This document shows positions 1 through 5,591 of a DNA stretch of 5,591 nt, piece by piece (the first letter of the stretch is position 1; each line of letters opens with the position of its first letter). A program made the translations under genes and the position numbers. This stretch comes from a bacterium. Its GTDB lineage: Bacteria; Bacillota; Negativicutes; Acidaminococcales; Acidaminococcaceae. The stretch spans positions 1 to 5,591 of the forward strand of contig SFRS01000068.1 of NCBI GenBank assembly GCA_004562175.1, written 5' to 3'. Under the pieces are notes generated by a model that saw nothing but the letters and a program-made list of their open reading frames with translations, was not told the origin of the DNA and did not search any database.

Positions 1-299
1 ATGGCTGTATCAATATGCTCCTCCTGAGCCAACATGGCCTCCGCTTCATCTTGAATCTGACGGCTAATGTCCTGGCGCAGGCTATTTTCTCGATTGAGCT
101 CCGCTGCAATCTCGCTGGCTTTGTAGCTGTCGTCCGTCACTAAAAGCTCCACTGCCCGCTGGGCGTGCTCCAAACGCCCCACTGCATTCAAGCGCGGCGC
201 CAGGCCAAAGCCAATATTGTCCGCAGCGATGCGTTGATTGCTTAGTCCGCTGGCTTCTATTAAGGCTTTTAGCCCCACCAGCTCGGTGCTTTCCATGGC
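1..299 (-). pseudogene. recJ: RecJ continuation, out of frame with the upstream part; runs off the left edge
   Basis: Reading the minus strand from 299 gives 99 uninterrupted codons to the window edge, starting AMESTELVGLKAL. The fragment carries the RecJ signature GFGLAPRLNAVGRLEHA, followed by AVELLVTDD and a charged helix (AAELNRENSLRQ). These belong to the second half of the DHH catalytic core of the single-strand 5'-3' exonuclease RecJ. The preceding RecJ part (ending in LVGE at 302) lies in a different frame, so this stretch would be translated only by frameshifting or by internal initiation. An in-frame ATG exists at 296, but only a poor purine stretch (GGGCGAGAAG) precedes it. The remaining DHHA1 and OB-fold regions should lie beyond the left edge. 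The homology is clear. Whether the break is a real mutation or an assembly error cannot be decided here. Confidence 0.8.
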
Positions 300-1024
300 T
301 TCTCGCCCACTAAGGGCACAATATCCGCTACGGTGCCCAAGGCCGCCAGCTCCGTGAGCTCCGCCCACTCCGGCAGGCGTCCCGGCACCTTTTGCTCCAA
401 GGCTTGGCAAAGCTTGAAGGCAATGCCCACGCCACTGAGCTCCTTAAAAGGATAGGCATCGTCTGCTTGCTTGGCATTGACAATGGCATAAGCAGGTGGC
501 AGCTGCTCCGGTACCGTGTGATGGTCCGTAATAATAATATCCAAACACTGGGGCGCATTCTCCACCTCATGCAGACCGCTGATGCCGCAGTCCACAGTGA
601 TCACCAAGGTTGTTCCACCCTCAGCAATGTTCTGCAGCGCATCGTCATTGAGACCATAGCCCTCGTTCTTGCGCTGCGGAATATAGGTTTCCACACGAGC
701 ACCACGCCCGTGCAGATAAATATACAATAAAGAGGACGCACTAATACCATCCACGTCGTAATCGCCGTAAACAGTAATCTTCTCCCCTGCCGCCAGCGCC
801 CTTTCAATACGACGCACGGACTTTTCCATATCCTTCAATAAAAAAGGGTCATGAAAGGGTGTCAGACTTCCATATAAAAATTCCCGCATAGACTCGGTGT
901 CATTCAAGCCTCGTTCCAGCAGTATCCCTGTCACCAAGGGTGAAATCCCCAGCTCTGCAGCGAGGCAGCCGGCCTTATGCTTATCGTACTCGCGTATTTC
1001 CCAAATACGCTCCTTGGCCAGCAT
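269..1024 (-). CDS. recJ: Single-stranded-DNA-specific exonuclease RecJ, N-terminal part, truncated by a frameshift
   Basis: RecJ degrades single-stranded DNA 5'->3' in recombination and repair, in the cytoplasm. The visible 251-residue product has the DHH-phosphoesterase motifs in order: DYDVDG (residues 89-93 region, metal binding), a RecJ-typical EGYGLN (121-126), VDCGIS (144-149), TDHH (166-169, the family-defining DHH) and SGVG (197-200). It then has ELAALGTVADIVPLVGE (225-241). After residue 241 the frame gives ten unrelated residues (KPWKAPSWWG) and a stop at 269-271. Bacterial RecJ is usually well over 550 residues, and the continuation is found in another frame from 299 down. The start ATG at 1024 lies 2 bases after the lapA stop. 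An AGGAG lies 13 bases upstream inside the end of lapA, so translational coupling is likely. If the lesion is real the product would lack part of its core and all C-terminal domains, so activity is unlikely. Confidence 0.9.
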   Translation of the reverse strand: MLAKERIWEIREYDKHKAGCLAAELGISPLVTGILLERGLNDTESMREFLYGSLTPFHDPFLLKDMEKSVRRIERALAAGEKITVYGDYDVDGISASSLLYIYLHGRGARVETYIPQRKNEGYGLNDDALQNIAEGGTTLVITVDCGISGLHEVENAPQCLDIIITDHHTVPEQLPPAYAIVNAKQADDAYPFKELSGVGIAFKLCQALEQKVPGRLPEWAELTELAALGTVADIVPLVGEKPWKAPSWWG

Positions 1025-1026
1025 TA

Positions 1027-1383
1027 TTACTTGTTCACTCCTGCTTTGGCTTGAGCTTGGGATTTGGACGCGCCTAAGGTCTCGTCGTGCAGCTGCTGGG
1101 TGTGCTGTAGCATGGCAATCCGTTCCTCCAAGCGTTTATTTTCTGTTTGCAGCTTGAGAATCTCCTCCTGCATCCTTTTATCCTGCAAATAATGCCGTGC
1201 CTTCATGGCCAGCAAAAAGCAGGTGGCAACCAGGACACCAATGAGGAATGAGCCCAAAATTACCAACACAAGGGAGGACGAAAAGCTCCAGAAGATAAAG
1301 TTCAAGGAAACAGCCACAGCATTTTGTACAGCGAAAATAGCTACGAGAATACTTAGTAAAATAACTAAAATCAACAATGGCAT
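1027..1383 (-). CDS. LapA-like (DUF1049) small membrane protein
   Basis: A 118-residue protein with two hydrophobic helices (about residues 2-19 and 37-59) joined by a short loop. This is followed by a basic, then heptad-like charged stretch (about 64-100, rich in E, K, R, L and Q) that looks like a coiled coil, and a small polar tail. The FAVQNAVAVSLNFIFW stretch (17-32) is typical of the lipopolysaccharide assembly protein A domain family (LapA/DUF1049). In Escherichia coli LapA acts with LapB in controlling lipopolysaccharide synthesis. In Firmicutes the family's role is not known, and I do not infer one. The Shine-Dalgarno AAAGGAG lies 9 bases before the ATG at 1383, which favours this start over the ATG at 1389 (3-base spacing) or the TTG at 1392. 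The gene is the first of a two-gene unit with recJ, which begins 2 bases after its stop. Confidence 0.85.
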   Translation of the reverse strand: MPLLILVILLSILVAIFAVQNAVAVSLNFIFWSFSSSLVLVILGSFLIGVLVATCFLLAMKARHYLQDKRMQEEILKLQTENKRLEERIAMLQHTQQLHDETLGASKSQAQAKAGVNK

Positions 1384-1392
1384 GTCCATCAA

Positions 1393-1399
1393 CTCCTTT
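1393..1399 (-). promoter_or_regulatory. Shine-Dalgarno of the lapA-like gene (decides the start)
   Basis: The minus strand reads AAAGGAG here, followed by TTGATGGACATG. Spacing is 9 bases to the ATG at 1383 but only 3 to the ATG at 1389 and none to the TTG at 1392. The 1383 start is therefore the best supported. Confidence 0.65.
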
Positions 1400-1411
1400 A
1401 CGCAGAAAATT

Positions 1412-1440
1412 ATTTTTTATAACTTGTTATATTCTGCCAA
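1412..1440 (-). promoter_or_regulatory. Candidate sigma-A-type promoter for lapA-recJ
   Basis: On the minus strand TTGGCA (1440-1435) matches five of six bases of the -35 consensus. After a 17-base spacer AAAAAT (1417-1412) matches four of six of the -10. The surrounding region is strongly A/T-rich. It lies downstream of the operon terminator and just before the lapA ribosome binding site, where a promoter is needed. Other registers (AATAAT at 1414-1409, with a 20-base spacer) are possible. This is a motif call only. Confidence 0.3.
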
Positions 1441-1487
1441 AAGGAGTATTTTTCCTGCTTAAATTACAGAAAAATCACTGTATACAT

Positions 1488-1535
1488 AAAAAAGCAGTAC
1501 CGCCGGCGATAAATCCACCATACTAGTACTGCTTT
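1488..1535 (-). terminator. Rho-independent terminator of the dap operon
   Basis: A perfect 10-bp inverted repeat (AAAGCAGTAC at 1491-1500 and GTACTGCTTT at 1526-1535) encloses a 25-base loop. In the minus-strand transcript the stem ends in a run of six T (1495... region through 1488), which is the classic intrinsic-terminator layout. It sits 13 bases past the stop of the CGGC-domain gene and before the lapA-recJ unit. The outer A/T pairs of the stem merge with the T tract, so the effective GC part is short (GCAGTAC). The loop contains an 8-base palindrome CGCCGGCG (1501-1508) that could form a competing pairing. On the plus strand the run after the stem is interrupted, so termination is mainly for the minus strand. 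Confidence 0.8.
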
Positions 1536-1548
1536 CTTGTTTGTAATT

Positions 1549-1950
1549 TTAGAATTCCTTATAGATACCTGCCGCACGTTTCTTAGTAGCAGTTTTGGAA
1601 ATATAGGTTCCCTTCACCACTGTGAAGCCTTTTTTGGCCAGCAAACTTTGGATATACTCCAAATGGGGGCAAGGACTTTTGTGGTAATTGTCACTGACCA
1701 TACAGGTGGACAGGTGCACAATGACCTCCATGCCATCCTCCTCGAAGCGACGCAAACGCTTGCGCAGATTCTCTAGCTTCACGCTGAGGCCTGCACCACA
1801 GCAACCACCGCAGGTAAAGGACATATAGCGTGTGTCCTCAGGATAACCGGCAAATTTGCCCTCACGGCTATAGAAGGCATGGGTGCAATTATAGCCACAG
1901 CAGCGCTTTTGCACTTGCTCACATTGAATAAGAACAACTAGCTTGCTCAT
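1549..1950 (-). CDS. CGGC-domain cysteine-rich protein, putative metal binding
   Basis: A 133-residue soluble protein beginning MSKLVVLIQC. It has nine cysteines: C10, C17, C18, C22, C47, C50, C51, C83 and C94. The central FTCGGCCGAG (45-54) is the hallmark of the CGGC domain, a short family thought to bind metal but without an established function. Other conserved-looking points are the CCGYNC cluster (17-22), HLSTCM (79-84) and SPCPHL (92-97). A lysine/arginine-rich helix (61-69) follows the CGGC core. There is no signal peptide or membrane segment. The start at 1950 is chosen because its ATG overlaps the dapA stop as ATGA. An in-frame upstream start would add 16 residues that merely overlap dapA coding sequence. 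The Shine-Dalgarno is weak (AAGGA, 15 bases away), so translation probably depends on coupling to dapA. It is the last gene of the operon, and its link to diaminopimelate synthesis is unknown. Confidence 0.85.
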   Translation of the reverse strand: MSKLVVLIQCEQVQKRCCGYNCTHAFYSREGKFAGYPEDTRYMSFTCGGCCGAGLSVKLENLRKRLRRFEEDGMEVIVHLSTCMVSDNYHKSPCPHLEYIQSLLAKKGFTVVKGTYISKTATKKRAAGIYKEF

Positions 1951-2843
1951 TTCAGCATACCATAATCCTTGAGGATGATGTCCAGCATGGCTACGCAATC
2001 AGCGCACAGCGGAGTCAAGGGCAGACGCGGATTACCAACATCAATGCCCGTAACCTTGGTTACAGCATATTTGATGGGAATGGGGTTGCTCTCCATGAAC
2101 ATGGCCTTAGCCAGGGGCACCATGCGCTTATTCAAAATGGCAGCCTCCTGCACGCGACCTTCTTCATAGGCCTGCATTACATCCTGAAGAATCTTACCAT
2201 TGCAGTTAGCCAATACGGAAATCAGGCCCACTGCGCCCACTGCCATGAAGGGCAGAATCAGTCCGTCATCGCCACTGTAAATGGAGATACGTTCGGGCAA
2301 TACTCTGTACAACTCGGCACATTGAGCCACGTTACCGGCAGCCTCTTTGATAGCTACAATATTGTCAAAATCCTTGGCCAAACGTGCCACAGTTGCCGGA
2401 GCAATGTTGGAGCCAGTGCGACCGGGAACATTGTACACAATAATGGGCAGCTTGGTGGCCTTAGCCACAGCTGCAAAGTGCTGGTAGTAACCCTCTTGGG
2501 TGGGCTTGTTGTAGAAGGGACCTACAACCAAAAGGCCATCCACACCACAGGCTTCCATCTTCTTTACCAAATCGATAGTGGAAGCGGTGCAGTTGGTGCC
2601 AGCACCAGCAATAATGGGGGCACGACCATTAATATGCTTTACAATGGTTTCCATGAATTTGATTTTCTCATCCATATCCATGGTGGCAGCTTCACCGGTG
2701 GAGCCTTCGATAACAAGGCCGTCGGTGCCATTGTCCAAAAGCCAATCGGCCAGCTGACAGCCAGCTTCATAATTTACACTGCCATCCTCATGAAAGGGAG
2801 TTACCATAGCAGTCAATAATCTACCAAAATAGGGCTTCGTCAT
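1947..2843 (-). CDS. dapA: 4-hydroxy-tetrahydrodipicolinate synthase (DapA)
   Basis: DapA condenses pyruvate with aspartate semialdehyde to hydroxytetrahydrodipicolinate, the first step committed to diaminopimelate and lysine, in the cytoplasm. The protein has 298 residues, the usual length for this TIM-barrel family. Visible landmarks are the Schiff-base lysine K166 in VAIKEAAGN, the catalytic tyrosine Y137 in VYNVPGRTG with R142 just after it, PFYNKPTQEG (109-118), the glycine-rich SGDDGLILPF (190-199) and NPIPIKYA near the C terminus. The usual GTTGE loop is GSTGE here (47-51), so Ser48 replaces the first catalytic-triad threonine. Residues at the Escherichia coli lysine-inhibition site differ: His53 -> M57, His56 -> K60, Glu84 -> S88, Tyr106 -> F110. 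Family knowledge makes a lysine-insensitive enzyme likely. The start at 2843 has AGAGGTG 10 bases upstream and lies 18 bases after the aspartokinase stop. The 3' end overlaps the CGGC gene by ATGA. Confidence 0.97.
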   Translation of the reverse strand: MTKPYFGRLLTAMVTPFHEDGSVNYEAGCQLADWLLDNGTDGLVIEGSTGEAATMDMDEKIKFMETIVKHINGRAPIIAGAGTNCTASTIDLVKKMEACGVDGLLVVGPFYNKPTQEGYYQHFAAVAKATKLPIIVYNVPGRTGSNIAPATVARLAKDFDNIVAIKEAAGNVAQCAELYRVLPERISIYSGDDGLILPFMAVGAVGLISVLANCNGKILQDVMQAYEEGRVQEAAILNKRMVPLAKAMFMESNPIPIKYAVTKVTGIDVGNPRLPLTPLCADCVAMLDIILKDYGMLK

Positions 2844-2861
2844 AAAGTAATTACACCTCTT

Positions 2862-4082
2862 TTATAATTTGAAGGCTTGGTGCAGAGCTTTTACAGCTTC
2901 AACCAAATGCTCTTCCTTAACAATAGCAGAAATAGTAGTATCGGAGTCCACAGTTTGCAAAATAGCAATATTCTTAGAAGCAAGTGCTGCTACGAAGGTG
3001 GCCATGATGCCGGGCACGCCGCGCATAGCACTGCCCACTACGGAAACCTTAGCACAGCCGGTATTGCAAACATATTTAAAGCCGGATTCATCCAAAACCT
3101 TCGCGGTACGCTCCATATCCGGAGTGAATACGGCAAACATAGCCTCCTTCTCGGACAGGTTCAAGCAGCCAACACTGATGCCAGCAGCAGCCAAATCCTC
3201 GAATAGGTTGCGACCTGCAGCAAAGTCGGTGGGATTGAGCTCGATGCGATATTGCACCAAATCGCTCAGGTTAGCCACACCGCTAGCACAGCTTTCGTTG
3301 ATGGCCACTTCGCTACCAGCGCTGCGGCCATTGGCTTCGCTAGTAATCAGGGTGCCGGGAGCATCGCTGAAGGTGGATTTTACATACATGGGAATATTGC
3401 TGCCCATGGCGATTTCCACAGCGCGGGGATGAATAACCTTGGCGCCGTTATAAGCCATTTGGCAAACCTCAGCGTAGGAGATTTGCTGCAGAATATTGGC
3501 GTCCTTCACCAAACGCGGGTCAGCAGTCATGATGCCCTCTACGTCGGTGTAAATTTCCACGCAGTCAGCCTTCAGAGCTGCGCCCAAAGCTGCCGCAGAG
3601 GTATCACTGCCTCCACGACCAAGAGTAGTAAACTTGAAGTTATTTTCGGTCATGCCTTGGAAGCCGCAGACCACGGGGATAATGCCGGATTCCAAAAGGC
3701 GCATCAGGTAGGAAACCTTGATATTTTTGATGCGAGCTGCACCAAATTGGGAGTCGGTGATGATACCTGCCTGGCCACCGGTCAAGGCCATGGCGTTGAT
3801 GCCAAATTTTTGCAGGGTGGCAGCCATGACGCAGGAGGAAATAATTTCGCCGCAGCACATGAGCATATCCATCTCGCGTACATTGACAGAAAGATTGGTT
3901 TCCTTCAGCATATCAATCAAAGTATCAGTTGCATAGGGAGCACCCTTGCGACCCATGGCAGAAACAACAACCACGGGAGCAAAGCCATTGCGAATGGCCT
4001 GTTGCACTTTATCCTTTACGGCAATGCGGGCTTCCTCGCTAGCAACGGAGGTGCCGCCGAATTTTTGTACAATAATCTTCAT
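2862..4082 (-). CDS. dapG: Aspartokinase, DapG-like (monofunctional, C-terminal ACT domains)
   Basis: Aspartokinase phosphorylates L-aspartate at the head of the lysine/methionine/threonine pathway. The 406-residue protein has an amino-acid kinase domain (about 1-245) with KFGGTSV (7-13), VVVVSAMGRKG (37-47), GRGGSDTSA (155-163), TDVEGIMTADPR (179-190) and GAKVIHPRAVEIAM (213-226). Two ACT modules follow (about 266-335 and 345-406). The start MKIIVQKFGGTSV, the PYATD at 49-53 and the second-ACT sequence ILQTVDSDTT (374-383) resemble Bacillus subtilis DapG (aspartokinase I, inhibited by meso-diaminopimelate). They differ from lysine-sensitive LysC, which has a motif of the type IQMISTSE at the last of these positions. 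The gene lies between asd and dapA, as dapG does in B. subtilis. Start ATG 4082 has GGGGAG 9 bases upstream and lies 18 bases after the asd stop. Aspartokinase is certain. The DapG subtype, and therefore the effector, is inferred from recalled sequence similarity. An annotator might also call it lysC. Confidence 0.95.
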   Translation of the reverse strand: MKIIVQKFGGTSVASEEARIAVKDKVQQAIRNGFAPVVVVSAMGRKGAPYATDTLIDMLKETNLSVNVREMDMLMCCGEIISSCVMAATLQKFGINAMALTGGQAGIITDSQFGAARIKNIKVSYLMRLLESGIIPVVCGFQGMTENNFKFTTLGRGGSDTSAAALGAALKADCVEIYTDVEGIMTADPRLVKDANILQQISYAEVCQMAYNGAKVIHPRAVEIAMGSNIPMYVKSTFSDAPGTLITSEANGRSAGSEVAINESCASGVANLSDLVQYRIELNPTDFAAGRNLFEDLAAAGISVGCLNLSEKEAMFAVFTPDMERTAKVLDESGFKYVCNTGCAKVSVVGSAMRGVPGIMATFVAALASKNIAILQTVDSDTTISAIVKEEHLVEAVKALHQAFKL

Positions 4083-4100
4083 GGTAAAGCTCTCCCCTTT

Positions 4101-5132
4101 TTATATCCAGCCGTTTTCAATCATCTTCTCGGCAATTTGCAGAGTGTTCAGCGCAGCGCCCTTGCGAATTTGGTCACCCACTACCCACAGATTGAAGGTA
4201 TTGGGGTTGGACTCGTCGCGACGGAGACGGCCTACGAAGCAATCATATTTTTCAGAGGTATAGAGCGGCATGGGGTAAATTTGGTTTTGGGGATCATCCA
4301 TCATTTGTACGCCCGGGAAAGCATCAATAGCCTTAGCCATATCTGCCAGATCCAGGTCATGCTCGAACTCGATGTTTACGGACTCACTGTGGCTGCGATA
4401 TACAGGCACGCGCACGGTGGTTGCAGTGATGCGCATTTCGTCATCATGCATAATCTTCTTGGTTTCGTTGACCATCTTCATCTCTTCCTTGGTATAGAGA
4501 TTGTCGAGGAAAACGTCGATTTGCGGAATCAAATTGAAGGCGATGGGATAATGCTTAGCCAAGGAAGCAGAGGGCAGAATATGTGCTTCCATTTCACGAC
4601 CTTCAGCATAAGCCTTGGTTTGGTCAGTGAGCTCATCAATACCTTCCTTACCGGCACCGGAAACAGCTTGGTAGGTGGAAACAACGATACGTTTAATGCG
4701 AGCCAAATCATAGAGAGGCTTGAGAGCCATAACCATGATAATGGTGGAGCAGTTGGGGTTAGCAATAATGCCCTTATGCTTCAGGATATCCTCAGGGTTA
4801 ACCTCGGGAACAACCAGCGGAACCTCGGGGTCCATACGGAAGGTGCTGGAGTTATCAATAACAACAGCGCCAGCCTTTACTGCGTAGGGAGCAAACTCCT
4901 TGGAAATGCTGCCACCGGCGAACAAAGCAATATCTATACCCTCGAAGGAGTCCTTGGTAGCCTCTTGCACGGTATAGGTTTTGCCCATGAACTCGATTTG
5001 CTTGCCTGCGCTACGAGCAGAAGCCAAAAGACGCAGCTCTGCAAACGGGAAATTGCGCTCTTCGATGAGCTTTAAGAATTCGCCACCTACAGCACCGGTA
5101 GCACCCAAAATTGCGACATTATACTTTTTCAT
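4101..5132 (-). CDS. asd: Aspartate-semialdehyde dehydrogenase
   Basis: This enzyme reduces aspartyl phosphate with NADPH to aspartate semialdehyde, the branch-point substrate of DapA and of homoserine synthesis. The 343-residue length is typical. The N terminus has the nucleotide-binding loop GATGAVG (10-16). IDNSSTFRM (92-100) follows, then the active-site cysteine C128 in ANPNCSTI, Q155 in STYQAVSGAGKEG, and the proton-relay histidine H248 in RVPVYRSHSESV. The C terminus has the LWVVGDQIRKGAALNTLQIAE stretch (315-335) usual for the family. Start ATG 5132 has an AGGGGG about 8 bases upstream. It lies 22 bases past the dapB stop, and the gene ends 18 bases before the aspartokinase. No key residue is missing. 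Confidence 0.97.
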   Translation of the reverse strand: MKKYNVAILGATGAVGGEFLKLIEERNFPFAELRLLASARSAGKQIEFMGKTYTVQEATKDSFEGIDIALFAGGSISKEFAPYAVKAGAVVIDNSSTFRMDPEVPLVVPEVNPEDILKHKGIIANPNCSTIIMVMALKPLYDLARIKRIVVSTYQAVSGAGKEGIDELTDQTKAYAEGREMEAHILPSASLAKHYPIAFNLIPQIDVFLDNLYTKEEMKMVNETKKIMHDDEMRITATTVRVPVYRSHSESVNIEFEHDLDLADMAKAIDAFPGVQMMDDPQNQIYPMPLYTSEKYDCFVGRLRRDESNPNTFNLWVVGDQIRKGAALNTLQIAEKMIENGWI

Positions 5133-5154
5133 AAACCTTTCCCCCTCTTACATC

Positions 5155-5591
5155 TTACAGTAACTTATCCAGACCATAAACCAAGCCAACTTGGTCAATA
5201 ATCTTGCGGCAGCCCAGTGCCACACCGGGCATATAACATTCGCGGCTTACAGGGTCAGTGCTGATGTGCAAAGTTTCGCCCTGTCCACCGAAGATAACCT
5301 CTTGGGAAGCAACGTAGCCGGGCAGACGCACGCTGTGAATCTTCATGCCTTCGTAATCGGCACCACGAGCACCAGCCATGGTTTCGCGCTCTTCTGGATG
5401 ACCTTGGTGCGTAGCCTTGCGCACCTCGGCAATCTTTTGGGCAGTGATGATGGCAGTACCGCTGGGAGCATCCAGCTTGTTGTCATGATGCTTCTCAATG
5501 ATTTCCACATGGGGGAAATATTTGGCAGCCTCACAGGCCAGCTTCATCATTACTACGGCACCCAATGCGAAGTTGGGTGCGATGAGAATGG
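5155..5591 (-). CDS. dapB: 4-hydroxy-tetrahydrodipicolinate reductase (DapB), C-terminal part; 5' end outside the window
   Basis: DapB reduces the DapA product to tetrahydrodipicolinate with NAD(P)H. The window holds the last 144 residues, roughly the C-terminal half of a protein of about 265 residues. The frame is open to the right edge and reads [12 protein letters not shown] at its start. This is the conserved APNF segment after the cofactor domain, so the TTG at 5565 is an internal leucine codon and not a start. The substrate-binding signature [15 protein letters not shown] contains the catalytic histidine pair, lysine and PSGT anion-binding loop. The later [31 protein letters not shown] and LHISTDP segments complete the tetramerisation domain. 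It is the first visible gene of the operon. Any leader, promoter or riboswitch would lie beyond the window. Bacillus subtilis has dipicolinate synthase genes upstream of asd rather than dapB. Confidence 0.96.
   Translation of the reverse strand, partial: ILIAPNFALGAVVMMKLACEAAKYFPHVEIIEKHHDNKLDAPSGTAIITAQKIAEVRKATHQGHPEERETMAGARGADYEGMKIHSVRLPGYVASQEVIFGGQGETLHISTDPVSRECYMPGVALGCRKIIDQVGLVYGLDKLL

Noticed and set aside
328..807. Several 60-110 codon frames on both strands inside recJ.
   Set aside because: All overlap the conserved RecJ core motifs in other frames and show no domain of their own.
1384..1392. TTG (1392) or ATG (1389) as start of the lapA-like gene.
   Set aside because: They sit 0-3 bases from the Shine-Dalgarno. 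The ATG at 1383 has a 9-base spacing.
1951..1998. A 16-residue N-terminal extension of the CGGC protein.
   Set aside because: The extension is the dapA C-terminal coding region read in another frame. The family-like start MSKLVVLIQC at 1950 and the ATGA overlap favour the shorter form.
2322..2819. A 165-codon plus-strand frame opposite dapA.
   Set aside because: Antisense to the conserved DapA core, with no family resemblance and no plausible ribosome binding context.
3252..5075. A 607-codon open frame on the plus strand, antisense to asd and the aspartokinase.
   Set aside because: It lies opposite two clearly recognisable enzymes and spans the gap between them. Its composition (rich in H, N, G and S) is that of a complement-frame shadow, and no known domain is visible. 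Codon bias of the real genes explains the lack of stops.
5133..5154. Possible riboswitch or internal promoter between operon genes.
   Set aside because: Gaps of 18-22 bases hold only Shine-Dalgarno sequences and are too short for a lysine riboswitch or T-box.

Overview
The window is a compact bacterial segment with every gene on the minus strand, so transcription runs from the right edge to the left. Base composition looks near 50% G+C. The protein families point to a Firmicutes-type bacterium: the aspartokinase resembles Bacillus DapG, and the asd-dapG-dapA order is the one known in Bacillus subtilis. A diderm Firmicute (Negativicutes) would fit the composition, but that placement is only a guess.

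Right part (5591 down to 1549): a tightly packed diaminopimelate/lysine operon in the order dapB (5' end beyond the window), asd, dapG-type aspartokinase, dapA, and a small cysteine-rich CGGC-domain protein. Gaps between the first four genes are only 18 to 22 bases, each with its own Shine-Dalgarno sequence. The last gene overlaps the dapA stop by an ATGA junction. The four enzymes give aspartate -> aspartyl phosphate -> aspartate semialdehyde -> hydroxytetrahydrodipicolinate -> tetrahydrodipicolinate, which feeds peptidoglycan meso-diaminopimelate and lysine. The operon closes with a strong hairpin-plus-T-tract terminator at about 1488-1535.

Left part (about 1440 down to 1): a second unit with a weak candidate promoter, a small LapA-like (DUF1049) membrane protein, and recJ, which starts 2 bases after the lapA stop. 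The recJ reading frame breaks at about position 300. The RecJ protein sequence resumes in another frame and continues to the left edge. About 9 conserved residues are missing at the break, which suggests a deletion of about 28 bases rather than a one-base error.

Main points of interest: the recJ lesion; DapA and aspartokinase residues that together suggest control by meso-diaminopimelate rather than lysine; and the uncharacterised CGGC protein coupled to dapA. I see no mobile element, CRISPR array, tRNA or rRNA. There is no strong evidence for a wholly new system.
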